DNA from: Rhodobacterales bacterium LSUCC0031
Lineage (GTDB): Bacteria; Pseudomonadota; Alphaproteobacteria; Rhodobacterales; Rhodobacteraceae
Assembly: GCA_015689735.1 (NCBI GenBank)
Contig: WVSP01000003.1
Span: forward strand, 124,001 to 188,000
Direction: 5' to 3'
DNA length: 64,000 nt
Position 1 is the first letter of the stretch, and the number at the start of each line of letters is the position of its first letter. Positions 18,419 through 28,417 of this stretch are shown piece after piece. The position numbers and the translations under genes were made by a program. The notes under the pieces are model-generated. The model saw only the letters and a list, made by a program, of their open reading frames with translations. It did no database searches and was not told the DNA's origin.

Positions 18419-20218
18419 GTGTTTCAAAGTTTCAAGGCAAAAACGCGTGTCGAAGATAGCGGGCCGCGCTTGGCTTTGCTGCGCGCCGCGATGCGTGATG
18501 CGGGGCTTGATGCCTTCCTTGTCCCGCGGGCCGACCGCTTTCAGGGCGAATATGTCGCCCCTTGCGATGAGCGCCTGGCATGGCTGACAGGATTTACCGG
18601 TTCGGCAGGCTTTGCCGCGATCTCGGCCGACCGCGCCGGCATTTTTGTCGATGGGCGCTACCGGGTGCAGGTGCGGGTGCAATCGGATATGGCGGTGTTC
18701 GAGCCTGTAAACTGGCCCGAAACCGCGCTCGAGGATTGGCTGTTCACCGCCCTGCCGCAAGGCGGGTGCGTGGGCTATGATCCTTGGCTGCATAGCGCGG
18801 CCGAAGTCGCGCGGCTGGACAAGGCGCTTTCACCCCACCAAATTGCGTTGCAACCCGTGGACAACCTGATCGACACGATCTGGGCTGACCGCCCCGACCC
18901 GCCGATGGCCCCGGCGACAGCGTGGCCGCAGGCATATGCCGGACGCCGTGCAGAAGAGAAGCTTGCCCAGATTGCCGAAATTCTGAGCAAAGCAGGCGAT
19001 GACGCGGCGCTGATCACCCAGCCCGACAGCCTGTGCTGGCTTTTGAACCTGCGCGGCGGCGATGTCAGCCACACGCCGCTATTGCATGCGATGGGAATTA
19101 TGCGGCGTGATGGGCGGCTCGATCTTTTCGTCATGGCCGAAAAGCTGGCCGGTGTGGCATTGCCGCAAACGGTTACGGCTCATCCGCCCCAAGCCTTGGC
19201 CCAAATGCTCACCGCCGAGACTGGCCGGATCAGGATCGATCCCGCGACCGCCCCGCAAGCGGCCAAGGCCATCCTTGCCACCAGCGATGTCACGATTGCC
19301 GAAGCGGCCGATCCCTGCCTCTTGCCCAAGGCCTGCAAACACCCTGCCGAGATTGCGGCCACCACCGCCGCGCATCTGCGTGACGGGGCGGCCATGGCGC
19401 GATTCCTGCATTGGTTCGACCAAGAGGCCCCAAAGGGCAATCTGACCGAGATCGATTGCGTCCGCGCGCTCGAAGGGTTCCGCCGCGAGACAGGTGCGCT
19501 CAAGGAGATCAGCTTTGACACCATCGCCGGCGCAGGTGCCAATGGCGCCATCGTGCATTACCGCGTGACTGAAGAAAGTAACGCTCCCGTCACCCCCGGC
19601 TCGCTGTTCTTGATCGACAGCGGTGGCCAATACGCGGATGGAACAACCGATATCACCCGCACGCTGTGCGTGGGCGATACCGCCCCCGATGCTGCGCGCG
19701 TGGCCTTTACGCAAGTCTTGCAAGGCATGATCGCCATCCACCGGGCGCGCTTCCCCAAGGGGGTGGCGGGCGCGCATCTCGATGCCTTGGCGCGCGCGCC
19801 ACTTTGGGCGGCGGGCCGCGATTTCGACCATGGCACAGGCCACGGGGTCGGCGTCTATCTGGGTGTGCATGAAGGCCCCCAGCGGCTCAGCCGTGTTTCG
19901 ACCATCCCGCTCGAGGCAGGCATGATCTTGTCGAATGAACCGGGCTATTACCGCGAAGGCGCGTTCGGCATCCGCATCGAGAACCTGATCGTGGTCACGC
20001 CTGCCCCCGCCCTGCCCGACGGCGACCCACGCGAAATGCTGTGTTTCGAGACACTGACCTGGGCGCCCATCGACCGTCGCTTGGTCGTGGCTGAAATGCT
20101 TGCCGCCTGGGAGCGCGATTGGCTGAACGGCTACCATCGGAGCGTTTTGGACCTTATCGGCCCTCAGCTTGACCCAGACACCTACGCTTGGCTTGCCGCG
20201 GCCTGCGCGCCGATCTGA
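18419..20218 (+). CDS. pepP: M24-family aminopeptidase P (Xaa-Pro aminopeptidase)
   Basis: The 599-residue cytosolic metallopeptidase would remove N-terminal residues before proline. It has the three-part layout of long aminopeptidase P: two creatinase-like N-terminal domains, with DAFLVPRADRFQGEYV near the start, and a pita-bread catalytic domain. The metal ligands are visible: LIDSGGQYADGTTDIT (two Asp, about 399-412), GTGHGVG (His, about 471), NEPGYY (Glu, about 507) and RIENL (Glu, about 521). I chose GTG 18419 (VFQSF) because AAGGGG lies 8 nt upstream and relatives begin MFQSF. A GTG at 18368 gives a longer frame. It is not linked to cobalamin genes in function. Confidence 0.92.
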   Translation: MFQSFKAKTRVEDSGPRLALLRAAMRDAGLDAFLVPRADRFQGEYVAPCDERLAWLTGFTGSAGFAAISADRAGIFVDGRYRVQVRVQSDMAVFEPVNWPETALEDWLFTALPQGGCVGYDPWLHSAAEVARLDKALSPHQIALQPVDNLIDTIWADRPDPPMAPATAWPQAYAGRRAEEKLAQIAEILSKAGDDAALITQPDSLCWLLNLRGGDVSHTPLLHAMGIMRRDGRLDLFVMAEKLAGVALPQTVTAHPPQALAQMLTAETGRIRIDPATAPQAAKAILATSDVTIAEAADPCLLPKACKHPAEIAATTAAHLRDGAAMARFLHWFDQEAPKGNLTEIDCVRALEGFRRETGALKEISFDTIAGAGANGAIVHYRVTEESNAPVTPGSLFLIDSGGQYADGTTDITRTLCVGDTAPDAARVAFTQVLQGMIAIHRARFPKGVAGAHLDALARAPLWAAGRDFDHGTGHGVGVYLGVHEGPQRLSRVSTIPLEAGMILSNEPGYYREGAFGIRIENLIVVTPAPALPDGDPREMLCFETLTWAPIDRRLVVAEMLAAWERDWLNGYHRSVLDLIGPQLDPDTYAWLAAACAPI

Positions 20219-20293
20219 CATGCCCCTGTCACATGGGGTTGGCATCCGGGGACTTGAACGACATAAGGGCGACAACCGTTGAAAGGACCGCAC

Positions 20294-20635
20294 ATGGCCG
20301 AGAACATCACGATACGAAACGCCCCCGGCAGATGGGTCGTGCGTGCTGGCGGCGCGATCTTGGGCGAAAGCAACCGCGCGCTGGAATTGACCGAAGGCGA
20401 TTACCCCCCGGTCATCTACTTCCCGCGCGACGACATTGGCATGGCATTCTTGGAGAAAACCGCCAGTGCCACGACCTGCCCGCACAAGGGTGTCGCAAGC
20501 TACTTCATGGTCTGCGTGCCGTCAGGCAACATGCCCGATGCAGCATGGAGCTACGAGGCGCCGCTACCCGCCATGGCAGCTATCACGGGCCATATCGCCT
20601 TTTACACCGATCGGGTCACGGTCGAGCGGCTCTGA
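20294..20635 (+). CDS. DUF427 family protein
   Basis: A 113-residue DUF427 protein of the small beta-rich family. It shows VVRAGGAILGESNRALEL, the PPVIYFPRDDI segment, and TTCPHKGVASYF, the conserved Cys-Pro-His-Lys-Gly patch. The function of the family is not established. GAAAGGA lies 7 nt upstream of this ATG; a TTG at 20279 is in frame. It ends 5 bp before the converging ClC transporter gene, so the two share a tail-to-tail junction with no room for a separate terminator. Confidence 0.9.
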   Translation: MAENITIRNAPGRWVVRAGGAILGESNRALELTEGDYPPVIYFPRDDIGMAFLEKTASATTCPHKGVASYFMVCVPSGNMPDAAWSYEAPLPAMAAITGHIAFYTDRVTVERL

Positions 20636-20640
20636 TCAAC

Positions 20641-22329
20641 TTAGCTATGCTCCTCGGCCGCAGTGGCGGCCAAGGCGCGGTTATAGGCCTTGAGCGCATC
20701 GACATGAAAGAGCGCGCCCTCCAGCGCAGGTGGCCCATCGCCTGGCGCAAGCTTGACGACCGGCACGAAATCGAGGCCGGTGCGCTCGAAAATCGGCAAG
20801 GCACGCTCAAGTGTTGCGTTGGTATCAGTATAAATGCCTTGTTCGATCAGGGTCAAAAGCCGCTCATACGGGGCGGAATTCTCGTGATCCATCGGCCGCA
20901 TCACCAGCCCAACGCGGAACATCGCCAAGAGATAGGCCTGCGGCCCGGCGGCGAGGTGGATATTGCGCCGCTCAAGCTGGGTGAGGAAAAACGACCGATC
21001 CACAAGCCGGGATGCGAGCGCGGTCGAGATCGACACCGCAACCATCACGGCCAATCCCGTCTGCCAATCGCCTGTCAGTTCGAACACGATCAAGGTGGTC
21101 GAGATCGGCGCACCGAGCACGGCAGCCGCGACAGCCCCCATCCCCGCCAGCGCGTATAACGTCCCTTCGCCTGATTGATCGGGAAAGATCGCCGTGGCGA
21201 CGATACCAAAGGCAAGCCCAGTCATCGCACCAATCATCAGCGAAGGCGAAAAGATGCCGCCCCCCATGCGCCCGCCCAAGGTGATGGCAACGGCCAAGAC
21301 CTTCAGCACGGTAAAGACGATCGCTTCATGCAACAGCAACGCCCCGGTCAGCGCAGCCGATGTCGTCTCGTAACCCACGCCAATGATATGGGGAAAGGGG
21401 ATGGCCATCATGCCCAAGAGCAACCCTGCACAGGCCGGCCGAAGCCAGCGCGGCAACCCCGAGAGCCGCTGGGCCAGGTTGCCCAAATCCTCGGCCCAGA
21501 ACACCGCCCGCATCAAGGCGACCGCGACCAGACCGCAGACCAATCCAAGGATCAAGAAGGCAGGCAATTCGGCATAGAATTGCAGCGCATTATCGCTGGG
21601 CAGGCTATACTCCGTCACGCCGCCAAACTCGAGCCGGTTGATCACCGTACCTGCGACGCTGGCGATCACGATGGGCGCAAAAGCATGCACCGCGAAATGG
21701 CGCAACACCACCTCAAGGGCGAAAAGCGCGCCCGCGATCGGTGCGTTGAACGAGGCGCTGACCGCGGCGGCCACCGCGCACCCCAACAGATCGCGCCCGG
21801 TGATGCCATCGGCCCGGATCCAATCGCTGACCTTGCTCGAGATCACGGCCGCCAGATGCACCACAGGCCCTTCACGCCCCGATGAGCCACCCGATCCGAG
21901 CGTAATGAGCGAGGCAAAAGCCGAAGCGATCCCTGCCTTTTGTTCAACCCGCCCATCGGCAAGTGCCGCGCCTTCGATCACGTCGGCAACCGAACGCGCG
22001 CGCCCATCGGGGGTAAAGAGATGCAGGATCACACCCACGGCCAAGCCACCCGCTACGGGGATCAGCAAGATCATGTACCAAGGCAGGCTTTCGGCAAAGC
22101 TGTGCATCAAGCGCACATCATCAACACCGTAAAGCGCTTCTTGCAGCCAGCTAATGCCCTTGCGAAACAACAGCGCGGCAAAACCCGCCGCGATCCCGAT
22201 CAGCAAGGCGATCAGCCAGAACTGCACTTGGGTTGGCCCGTTTTCCCGCAGTACCAGCCAGCCGCGCCGGCTTGCCGCCAAAGCGGCAGTGATGCATTCG
22301 CGCAGTAGGCCGATCACGGTTTCGGCCAC
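20641..22329 (-). CDS. ClC-family chloride channel/antiporter
   Basis: The 562-residue inner-membrane protein has about 10-11 hydrophobic segments. The ClC selectivity motifs are visible: GSGGSSGREGP, the second GRMGGGIFSPS region, and SFNAPIAGALFALE after it. The cytosolic tail is short, with one CBS-like stretch (ERLLTLIEQGIYTDTNATLE and the following strand) rather than a full CBS pair. Whether it is a channel or an H+/Cl- antiporter cannot be decided here. I chose GTG 22329 (VAETVIGLLRE) because GGGG lies 6 nt upstream; ATG 22383 and GTG 22392 are longer options. Confidence 0.9.
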   Translation of the reverse strand: MAETVIGLLRECITAALAASRRGWLVLRENGPTQVQFWLIALLIGIAAGFAALLFRKGISWLQEALYGVDDVRLMHSFAESLPWYMILLIPVAGGLAVGVILHLFTPDGRARSVADVIEGAALADGRVEQKAGIASAFASLITLGSGGSSGREGPVVHLAAVISSKVSDWIRADGITGRDLLGCAVAAAVSASFNAPIAGALFALEVVLRHFAVHAFAPIVIASVAGTVINRLEFGGVTEYSLPSDNALQFYAELPAFLILGLVCGLVAVALMRAVFWAEDLGNLAQRLSGLPRWLRPACAGLLLGMMAIPFPHIIGVGYETTSAALTGALLLHEAIVFTVLKVLAVAITLGGRMGGGIFSPSLMIGAMTGLAFGIVATAIFPDQSGEGTLYALAGMGAVAAAVLGAPISTTLIVFELTGDWQTGLAVMVAVSISTALASRLVDRSFFLTQLERRNIHLAAGPQAYLLAMFRVGLVMRPMDHENSAPYERLLTLIEQGIYTDTNATLERALPIFERTGLDFVPVVKLAPGDGPPALEGALFHVDALKAYNRALAATAAEEHS

Positions 22330-22512
22330 GCCGATCCCCTTTTGCGGAGCATGTCTGACCCCATTGTCGCAACCGTTCCGCATCCGGCACACGACGGGTA
22401 ACTCAAGCTGTAAGCCACGGATCGCCTTGAGAAAAGGCCAGAGCGTTCACGATCGCCACGCATTGGTGGATGCACTGAAAACTTTCGTGATCGCCGGCGA
22501 TGCAATGACCCA

Positions 22513-22571
22513 CCATCCTTGCTTCACAAATACGCCCGGGGAGACGCGCAAAGCGCGGCGGGGGCAGAGCC
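22513..22571 (-). repeat. Dispersed element, copy 2, with CG-rich hairpins
   Basis: Read on the minus strand, it begins GGCTCTGCCCCCGCC, passes a small CGCGC hairpin and CTCCCCGGGCGTATTT, and ends GTGAAGCAAGGATGG. The CTCCCCGGG plus TATTT core recurs at 62276-62326. It lies between recN and the ClC gene. Confidence 0.5.
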
Positions 22572-22595
22572 ACCACACCTTCAATCGCCGCCTTT

Positions 22596-22621
22596 GGTGG
22601 CGGGGGCAAAACCCCCTCACC
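22596..22621 (-). terminator. Hairpin after recN
   Basis: On the minus strand the arms GGTG and GGGGG pair with CCCCC and CACC around a TTTTG loop, with a 1-2 nt bulge. It begins about 14 nt past the recN stop. It has no long T-run, so it is a probable rather than proven transcript end. Confidence 0.5.
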
Positions 22622-22634
22622 TTAAGCGCCGTCT

Positions 22635-24293
22635 CTAGCCTTGCACTGCACCAATCAGGGCGCGTGCCGCGTCACGCGCGGCATCGGTGATACGCTCACC
22701 GGCGAGCATCCGTGCCACCTCGTCGATGCGTTGATCGGGGTTTAGCGCGCTGACATGGCTGAAAGTCACCCCATCCGTGACGCGCTTGGCCACTTGCCAA
22801 TGATGCGCGCCAAGGGCTGCGACCTGCGGGGAATGGGTGACGACAAGGACCTGCGCACCCTCAGCCAAGGCCTTGAGGCGGCGGCCCACCGCATCGGCGG
22901 TCGCGCCGCCTACGCCGCGGTCAATCTCGTCGAAGATCATCGTGATGCCACGCGTCTGCGCAGTCAGACAAACCTTCAAGGCAAGCAAAAAGCGCGACAA
23001 CTCCCCGCCTGATGCGATCTTGTTGAGGGGTCCGGCAGGCGCACCAGGGTTTGTCGCGGCCACGAAGGTCACCTGATCCACCCCCTCGGGGCCGGGGGTG
23101 GCGGGGGCGATCTCGGTGGTGAACACTGCGCGCTCCATCTTCAGGGGCGCAAGTTCGCCGGCCATCGCAGCGTCAAGCTTGGCCGCGGCGGCGCGACGGG
23201 CCGCGGTGAGCTTGGCGGCCATCTCGGCATAATCCTTGGCGGCCATGGTTTCGGCGGCACTCAAGCGGGCGATCTGGTCGGTGCCACCATCAAGCGCGGC
23301 AAGCCTGCCACGCAATTCATCGGCCAAACTGGCCAGATCATCAGGACCAACACCATGTTTGCGCGCCAAGCCGCGCAGCGCAAAGAGCCTCTCTTCGGTC
23401 CGTTCTAGGGCAAATGGATCAAGATCGAGCGCCTCGGCGAAACGGGCGAGCGCGTCTTGCGCCATCCCCAATTCAACCATGGCGCGCTCAAGCGCGCCAA
23501 GTGCCTCGTCCAGCCCACCTTCTGCCCGACCTGCCAACCCGTCGAGCCATCGGCGCGCATCGGCCATCATGCCTTCGGCCCCTTGCACACCAAGGGCTGC
23601 ATCGGCGCGGGCAAGGTCTTCGCGCATCTTGGCGGCCGATTGCATCAAGCGACGGCTGGCATCAAGCGTCGCCTCTTCGCCCTGTTGCGGGTCAAGCTGA
23701 TCCAGTTCGGCCACGGCATGACGCAGGAAGTCTTCCTCAGCCTGCATCCGCGCCAGATCGGCCTGCGCAGATGTCAGCGCCTTTTGCGCGGCGCGATGGG
23801 CCGACCAAGAGGTGCGCATCGCGGCCAGCATCGCCGCATGCCCCCCGAAATCATCGAGCATGGCGCGGTGTTGGCGCGGATCAAGCAAGCCGCGATCATC
23901 TTGCTGTCCATGCAATTCGACCAAGGTATCAGACAAGGCGCGCAAGACATCGCCGCTGGCGCGACGGTCGTTGATCCACGCCATTTTACGCCCATCGGGC
24001 ATATTCACCCGGCGCAAGATCAATTCGGGGGATGCGGGCAATCCCGCCTCGGCCAAGACCGCAAGAGCGCCGTGATCGGGGTCAAGGGCAAAGGTTGCGA
24101 CCACCTCGCCCTGCGCCGCACCCGCGCGTACCAAATCGGCCCGCCCGCGCCAGCCAAGGGCAAAGCCTAACGCATCGAGAAGAATGGATTTCCCGGCGCC
24201 GGTTTCACCCGTCAACACGTTCAACCCCGGCTGAAACGCAAGTTCCAGACGGTCGATAATCAACATGTCGCGAATATCGAGGTGAAGCAGCAT
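22635..24293 (-). CDS. recN: DNA repair protein RecN
   Basis: RecN is an SMC-like ATPase that acts in double-strand-break repair. The 552-residue protein has Walker A GETGAGKS at 29-36 and long coiled regions in the middle. The C-terminal half carries SGGELSRFLLALK (ABC signature) and IFDEIDRGVGG (Walker B). Length is normal. It is the last gene of the envelope-division run (lpxC-bamD-recN), an order common in Rhodobacteraceae, and is followed by a hairpin. Confidence 0.96.
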   Translation of the reverse strand: MLLHLDIRDMLIIDRLELAFQPGLNVLTGETGAGKSILLDALGFALGWRGRADLVRAGAAQGEVVATFALDPDHGALAVLAEAGLPASPELILRRVNMPDGRKMAWINDRRASGDVLRALSDTLVELHGQQDDRGLLDPRQHRAMLDDFGGHAAMLAAMRTSWSAHRAAQKALTSAQADLARMQAEEDFLRHAVAELDQLDPQQGEEATLDASRRLMQSAAKMREDLARADAALGVQGAEGMMADARRWLDGLAGRAEGGLDEALGALERAMVELGMAQDALARFAEALDLDPFALERTEERLFALRGLARKHGVGPDDLASLADELRGRLAALDGGTDQIARLSAAETMAAKDYAEMAAKLTAARRAAAAKLDAAMAGELAPLKMERAVFTTEIAPATPGPEGVDQVTFVAATNPGAPAGPLNKIASGGELSRFLLALKVCLTAQTRGITMIFDEIDRGVGGATADAVGRRLKALAEGAQVLVVTHSPQVAALGAHHWQVAKRVTDGVTFSHVSALNPDQRIDEVARMLAGERITDAARDAARALIGAVQG

Positions 24294-24347
24294 CAGGCCC
24301 CGCGCGTCCCTATCCCCTGCGGCCCGAACCGGGCAGCGATGCAGAAT

Positions 24348-25232
24348 TCAGAGCCAATCCCCGCGCACTGTCTGACGCCAGATATCGCGCAACCACCCCT
24401 CGCCCGCCGCGTCTGGTGCCAAATCCTGACCCGTCAACTGGCGATAGGCATCGTCGTAGAAGGGGGAGGATTGATAATTATACCCCAAGATCGCACCGGC
24501 CGTCTGCGCCTCGTCAGTCAGACCGAGTGCAAGGTAAGCCTCGACCAGACGCATCAGCGCCTCGGGAGTGTGGCTGGTTGTCTGGAACTGTTCAACGACC
24601 ACACGGAAGCGGTTGATTGCGGCCCCGTAATGCTCTTTGCGCAGGTAGTAGCGCCCGATCTCCATTTCCTTCCCGGCAAGGTGATCAAAGGCGAGATCGA
24701 AGCGCAAGATCGCATCTTGGGCATACTCGCTCTCGGGGTAGCGTTCGATCACCTCGCGCAGCGCTTGCAACGCTTGAAAGGTGATCCCCTGATCGCGCCC
24801 GACCTGATCGATCTGATCGTAATAGCTCAGCGCCAAAAGGAACTGGGCGTAAGCGGCATCTTCTTCGCCGGGGTAGAAATCGATGAAACGTTGCGCGGCG
24901 ATGCGCGTATTCTCGTAATCCTTGGCGCTGTGATAGGCGAAAGCGGCCATGATCAAGCCGCGGCTGGCCCACTCGGAATAGGGATGCAGCCGCTCAACCT
25001 CGATGAAAAGGGCGGCGGCATCTTCGGGTTCATCCGCGGCAAGCGCTGCTTCGCCCCGCGCAAAGATCGTCGCGGCGTCAAGTTGCTCGAGGGGAACAGG
25101 CGCGCTGCGACCGGCGAAAAAACCACCCTCGGCGAAAAGGCCCCTATCACCACAGCCGGCAAGCGCCGTCACAAGGCAGAGGCTTGCACCAAGGCCCCAT
25201 TTCCGGATCATGCCCTGACCGCTGCGCTGCAT
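24348..25232 (-). CDS. bamD: Outer-membrane assembly lipoprotein BamD
   Basis: BamD is the essential TPR lipoprotein of the BAM complex that inserts beta-barrel proteins in the outer membrane. The 294-residue protein has a lipoprotein signal with lipobox LAGC (LVTALAGCGD). TPR repeats follow, with the family patterns ERLHPYSEWASRG, FIDFYPGEEDAAYAQFL and VIERYPESEYAQDA. I chose ATG 25232 (MQRSGQGMIRKWG) with GAGG about 10 nt upstream; ATG 25211 would give a shorter signal. It lies between lpxC and recN. Confidence 0.93.
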   Translation of the reverse strand: MQRSGQGMIRKWGLGASLCLVTALAGCGDRGLFAEGGFFAGRSAPVPLEQLDAATIFARGEAALAADEPEDAAALFIEVERLHPYSEWASRGLIMAAFAYHSAKDYENTRIAAQRFIDFYPGEEDAAYAQFLLALSYYDQIDQVGRDQGITFQALQALREVIERYPESEYAQDAILRFDLAFDHLAGKEMEIGRYYLRKEHYGAAINRFRVVVEQFQTTSHTPEALMRLVEAYLALGLTDEAQTAGAILGYNYQSSPFYDDAYRQLTGQDLAPDAAGEGWLRDIWRQTVRGDWL

Positions 25233-25318
25233 GGTTGAAAACCTCGTCCTTGTCGCTGCGAGCGCTGTCATGCACCCGCCGTCACGTGGTCCTAACACAT
25301 AATTTTGGAGCGCAAAAC

Positions 25319-25344
25319 GCAAGAGTTCACCAAGCGGCTCTTGC
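25319..25344 (-). terminator. Possible terminator after lpxC
   Basis: The 7-bp arms GCAAGAG and CTCTTGC pair around a 12-nt loop, followed on the minus strand by GTTTTGCG. It starts about 20 nt past the lpxC stop and 87 nt before the bamD start. The stem is short and the T-run is only four bases. Confidence 0.4.
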
Positions 25345-25364
25345 CGATAATCGAGCGTCAGTGA

Positions 25365-26282
25365 TCAGGCGACATGCGCCAAATCGGCCCCGGTCACACC
25401 AATGCCGGGCAAGCTGGCAGCCTGTTGCGCGCTACATTCCACCACACGCCATGCGCCATGCGTGGCGAAAAGCTTGCGCAAAAGCTGGTTGGTCAGCATG
25501 TGGCCCGCGCGTAGCCCGGTGTATCGCCCCAAGATCGGCGCCCCGGCCAAGGCCAGATCACCCAAAGCGTCAAGCATCTTGTGACGCACGGCCTCGTCTG
25601 CGTGGCGCAGGCCACCGGGGGTAAGAACCGTGTCGCCATCGACAACCACAGCGTTGTCATAGCTGCCACCCAACGCCAAGCCTGCGGCGTGCATCGCATC
25701 AACATCGGCCTTGCGGCAGAATGTGCGGCTGTCGCAGAACTCGCGCACGAAGCGGCCATTGGCCAGATTGGCCACCCTGCGCTGACGCCCAATCGCGGCA
25801 TCGGCGAAATCGATGGTGAAATCCATTTCAAGACCGGCAGCCGGTGAAAGGATTGCGTGGCTTTCACCATCGCTGACCAAGATCTCCTGCAAGATCTCGA
25901 TCGCATGGATCGGTGCATCTTGCTGCTGGATCCCCGCGGCCAGAAAAGCGCGCACGAACGGTGCAGCAGACCCATCAAGGATTGGCAATTCCGGGCCATC
26001 CACTTCGATCAAGGCGTTATGAATGCCACATCCCGCCAGCGCTGCCATGATATGCTCGATCGTCGAGACCTCGGTCCCGTCATCGCCGCGCAGCTTCGTA
26101 CAAAGGCGGCTCATCGGCACGGCGTCATAGCGCGCGGGGATCAAGGCAGCCTGCGGCAAATCTGTACGCGCAAACCACAAGCCCATATGGGCAGCTTGCG
26201 GCGCGACCGTCACATTGACGCGCTGCCCAGTGTGAAGACCCACACCCGACAAGCGGACCGTTTGCCTGAGCGTTGCCTGCAT
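25365..26282 (-). CDS. lpxC: UDP-3-O-acyl-N-acetylglucosamine deacetylase
   Basis: LpxC is the zinc deacetylase that commits UDP-acyl-GlcNAc to lipid A. The 305-residue protein starts MQATLRQTVRLSGVGLHTG. STIEHIMAAL holds a zinc histidine (His77). GPELPILDGS and HKMLDALGDL hold the other zinc ligands and active-site residues, and a late GHMLTNQLL follows. A longer frame starts at 26444, but the ATG at 26282 has GGAG 8 nt upstream and matches the family start. A strong terminator behind ftsZ separates it from the division genes, so it probably has its own promoter in the 235 bp upstream. Confidence 0.97.
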   Translation of the reverse strand: MQATLRQTVRLSGVGLHTGQRVNVTVAPQAAHMGLWFARTDLPQAALIPARYDAVPMSRLCTKLRGDDGTEVSTIEHIMAALAGCGIHNALIEVDGPELPILDGSAAPFVRAFLAAGIQQQDAPIHAIEILQEILVSDGESHAILSPAAGLEMDFTIDFADAAIGRQRRVANLANGRFVREFCDSRTFCRKADVDAMHAAGLALGGSYDNAVVVDGDTVLTPGGLRHADEAVRHKMLDALGDLALAGAPILGRYTGLRAGHMLTNQLLRKLFATHGAWRVVECSAQQAASLPGIGVTGADLAHVA

Positions 26283-26502
26283 TGCGTACTCCGTATCCCC
26301 CAATCGCACCCACAGTTTGGCCTTGCGCGGCCGTGTCTTGTGATGCGCAGCGGCGGCAGCTTTGGTTATCGCTGCATCCCCATTTGTGTCGATAACGGGC
26401 CGGGAAGAAAGGAACAATTCAACCTTTATGACGTCTTGCAACAAAGCCTAGAGCAATCGGCAATTCTTTGCCTACGCGAATCGCTAAATGGACCAACCAT
26501 TT

Positions 26503-26541
26503 GGTAAAAAACAAAAAAGGGCCGACACAACTGTCGGCCCT
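26503..26541 (-). terminator. Intrinsic terminator of ftsZ
   Basis: On the minus strand the 10-bp arms AGGGCCGACA and TGTCGGCCCT pair perfectly around a GTTG loop, followed by TTTTTTGTTTTTTA. It begins 21 nt past the ftsZ stop. This is the textbook intrinsic terminator of the window and marks the 3' end of the dcw transcript. Confidence 0.95.
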
Positions 26542-26562
26542 CTTGGCAAAAACATCGCGGCG

Positions 26563-28206
26563 TTAATTCGCTTGGCGCCGCAAGAAAGCGGGGATGTCGA
26601 TGCGTTCCTGCTCGGGATCAACGATTCCCTCATCAGGCATGGCGCGCTGCACGGGCTGTTGCATCGGCTGTTGAACGGGGCGCGGCGGTATGGTGCCAGT
26701 CATCATCGGCTGACGACGCTCGGTCATTGGATGGCTTTCTTCAGCATGGCCGGTCATCCGATTGATCAAGGAGTTCAAGCTCAGACGCGATTTCTGCACC
26801 TCTGGCTGCGGCTGCGCGGAGGCCGCCGGGCGCGCGACATCTTTCTGGATCGCATCGCGCAGACGGGCAAGCACTTCGGGGCGGGCCTTGCTTACGAACT
26901 GCTGCCCGCTAACCGCTGGTTCTTGCGCAGGATGGTTGAAGCCTGCCGGTTGTGTCTCAGCTGTCTCAGGCTGAAACTGGGGCTTGGGCTGGGAAGCATA
27001 GACCGGGGCTGGAACCTCATCGACCACGCCGAGATCGTCGTCGTCATAAGCGCCCATGCCGAGGCTATTGAACAGCGAGGGCTCTGCCTGATCGTGCCGG
27101 GCAAAAGCCGCGCGGCCGGGTTGCGCGACCGCCTCTGGTTGCGGCGCAGGCGCGGCGGCGACCTCTGCGGCAGGGCGTGCTGGCACGGCTGCGGCGGTAT
27201 AAACGCGCGCCGGTTCCTCCGGGGCTTTTGCGGCTTCGGCCACATCGATGCCGGTTGCCACGACGCTCACGCGCATCCGGCCTTCCATGGCGGTATCGAG
27301 TGTCGATCCGACGATGATGTTTGCTTCTGGGTCAACCTCTTCGCGGATACGATTGGCCGCCTCGTCAAGCTCGAACAAGGTCAGGTCATAGCCACCGGTC
27401 ACATTGATCAAGACACCGCGCGCGCCCTTGAGGCTGATTTCATCCAAGAGCGGGTTGGCGATGGCCTTTTCGGCGGCTTGCAACGCGCGGTTCTCGCCAT
27501 CTGCCTCGCCAGTGCCCATCATGGCCTTGCCCATCTCGTTCATCACGGCGCGCACATCGGCAAAGTCGAGATTGATCAAACCGGGCCGAACCATCAGGTC
27601 GGTCACACCCTTGACGCCCTGATAAAGCACGTCGTCGGCCATCGCGAAGGCCTCGGTGAAGGTGGTCTTTTCATTGGCCAGACGGAACAGGTTCTGGTTG
27701 GGAATGATGATCAGCGTATCGACGACCTTTTGCAGCGCCTCGATCCCCTCATCGGCCTGGCGCATACGCTTGGCCCCTTCAAACTGGAAGGGTTTGGTCA
27801 CGACGCCGACGGTCAAAACACCCAATTCGCGGGCGGCCTGCGCGATGATGGGGGCCGCGCCCGTGCCTGTACCGCCGCCCATGCCGGCGGTGATAAAGGC
27901 CATGTGAACACCGGCCAGATGATCCACGATCTCTTCGATCGACTCTTCGGCGGCCGAGGCACCGACCGCGGGGCGCGCGCCGGCGCCCAAACCTTCGGTC
28001 ACACGCGCACCCATCTGGATGCGAGCATTGGCGCGCGATTGCGCCAATGCTTGCGCGTCGGTGTTGGCAACCACGAACTCGCAACCATCCAGGCTTTGGT
28101 CGATCATATTGTTGACGGCATTGCCCCCGGCCCCACCCACGCCAAACACGGTGATCCGGGGTTTCAGGTCCGGCTGGCTTTTGGGCATCATAAGATTGAG
28201 TGTCAT
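26563..28206 (-). CDS. ftsZ: Cell division protein FtsZ
   Basis: FtsZ is the tubulin-like GTPase that forms the division ring. The 547-residue protein has [13 protein letters not shown] and the tubulin signature GGGTGTG at 110-116. The T7 loop region [11 protein letters not shown] completes the GTPase core of about 320 residues. The C-terminus is long (about 210 residues), rich in Pro, Ala and Gln, and ends in [10 protein letters not shown], the conserved peptide that binds FtsA and other partners. Such a long linker is normal in alphaproteobacteria. The 211-bp gap after ftsA gives room for its own promoter, and an intrinsic terminator follows the stop. Confidence 0.98.
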   Translation of the reverse strand: MTLNLMMPKSQPDLKPRITVFGVGGAGGNAVNNMIDQSLDGCEFVVANTDAQALAQSRANARIQMGARVTEGLGAGARPAVGASAAEESIEEIVDHLAGVHMAFITAGMGGGTGTGAAPIIAQAARELGVLTVGVVTKPFQFEGAKRMRQADEGIEALQKVVDTLIIIPNQNLFRLANEKTTFTEAFAMADDVLYQGVKGVTDLMVRPGLINLDFADVRAVMNEMGKAMMGTGEADGENRALQAAEKAIANPLLDEISLKGARGVLINVTGGYDLTLFELDEAANRIREEVDPEANIIVGSTLDTAMEGRMRVSVVATGIDVAEAAKAPEEPARVYTAAAVPARPAAEVAAAPAPQPEAVAQPGRAAFARHDQAEPSLFNSLGMGAYDDDDLGVVDEVPAPVYASQPKPQFQPETAETQPAGFNHPAQEPAVSGQQFVSKARPEVLARLRDAIQKDVARPAASAQPQPEVQKSRLSLNSLINRMTGHAEESHPMTERRQPMMTGTIPPRPVQQPMQQPVQRAMPDEGIVDPEQERIDIPAFLRRQAN

Positions 28207-28417
28207 GGGTCTGTCCGCCTGTGTGTGATCTTATTCGCGATCAATGTTCGATGTGGCGACGATCTTGGTGTCGTGCTGCCGTTTTTGCCTCTGATTTCCC
28301 ACCACGTTACCCGTTTTCCGACAGCCCGTCACGCGAAAATTCTAGGTTTTTCACGAAATATAGAGCAGAAATCCGCTCAATTCGCCGCGTGTAGTGGGCA
28401 ACTACCAGATACAGGGG

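Larger units (their letters stand above)
22330..22634 (-). other. Gap between recN and the ClC gene
   Basis: This 305-bp stretch holds the recN-end hairpin (22596-22621), a dispersed element (22513-22571) and the 5' leader of the ClC gene. I see no convincing small gene and no recognisable riboswitch in it. Confidence 0.6.
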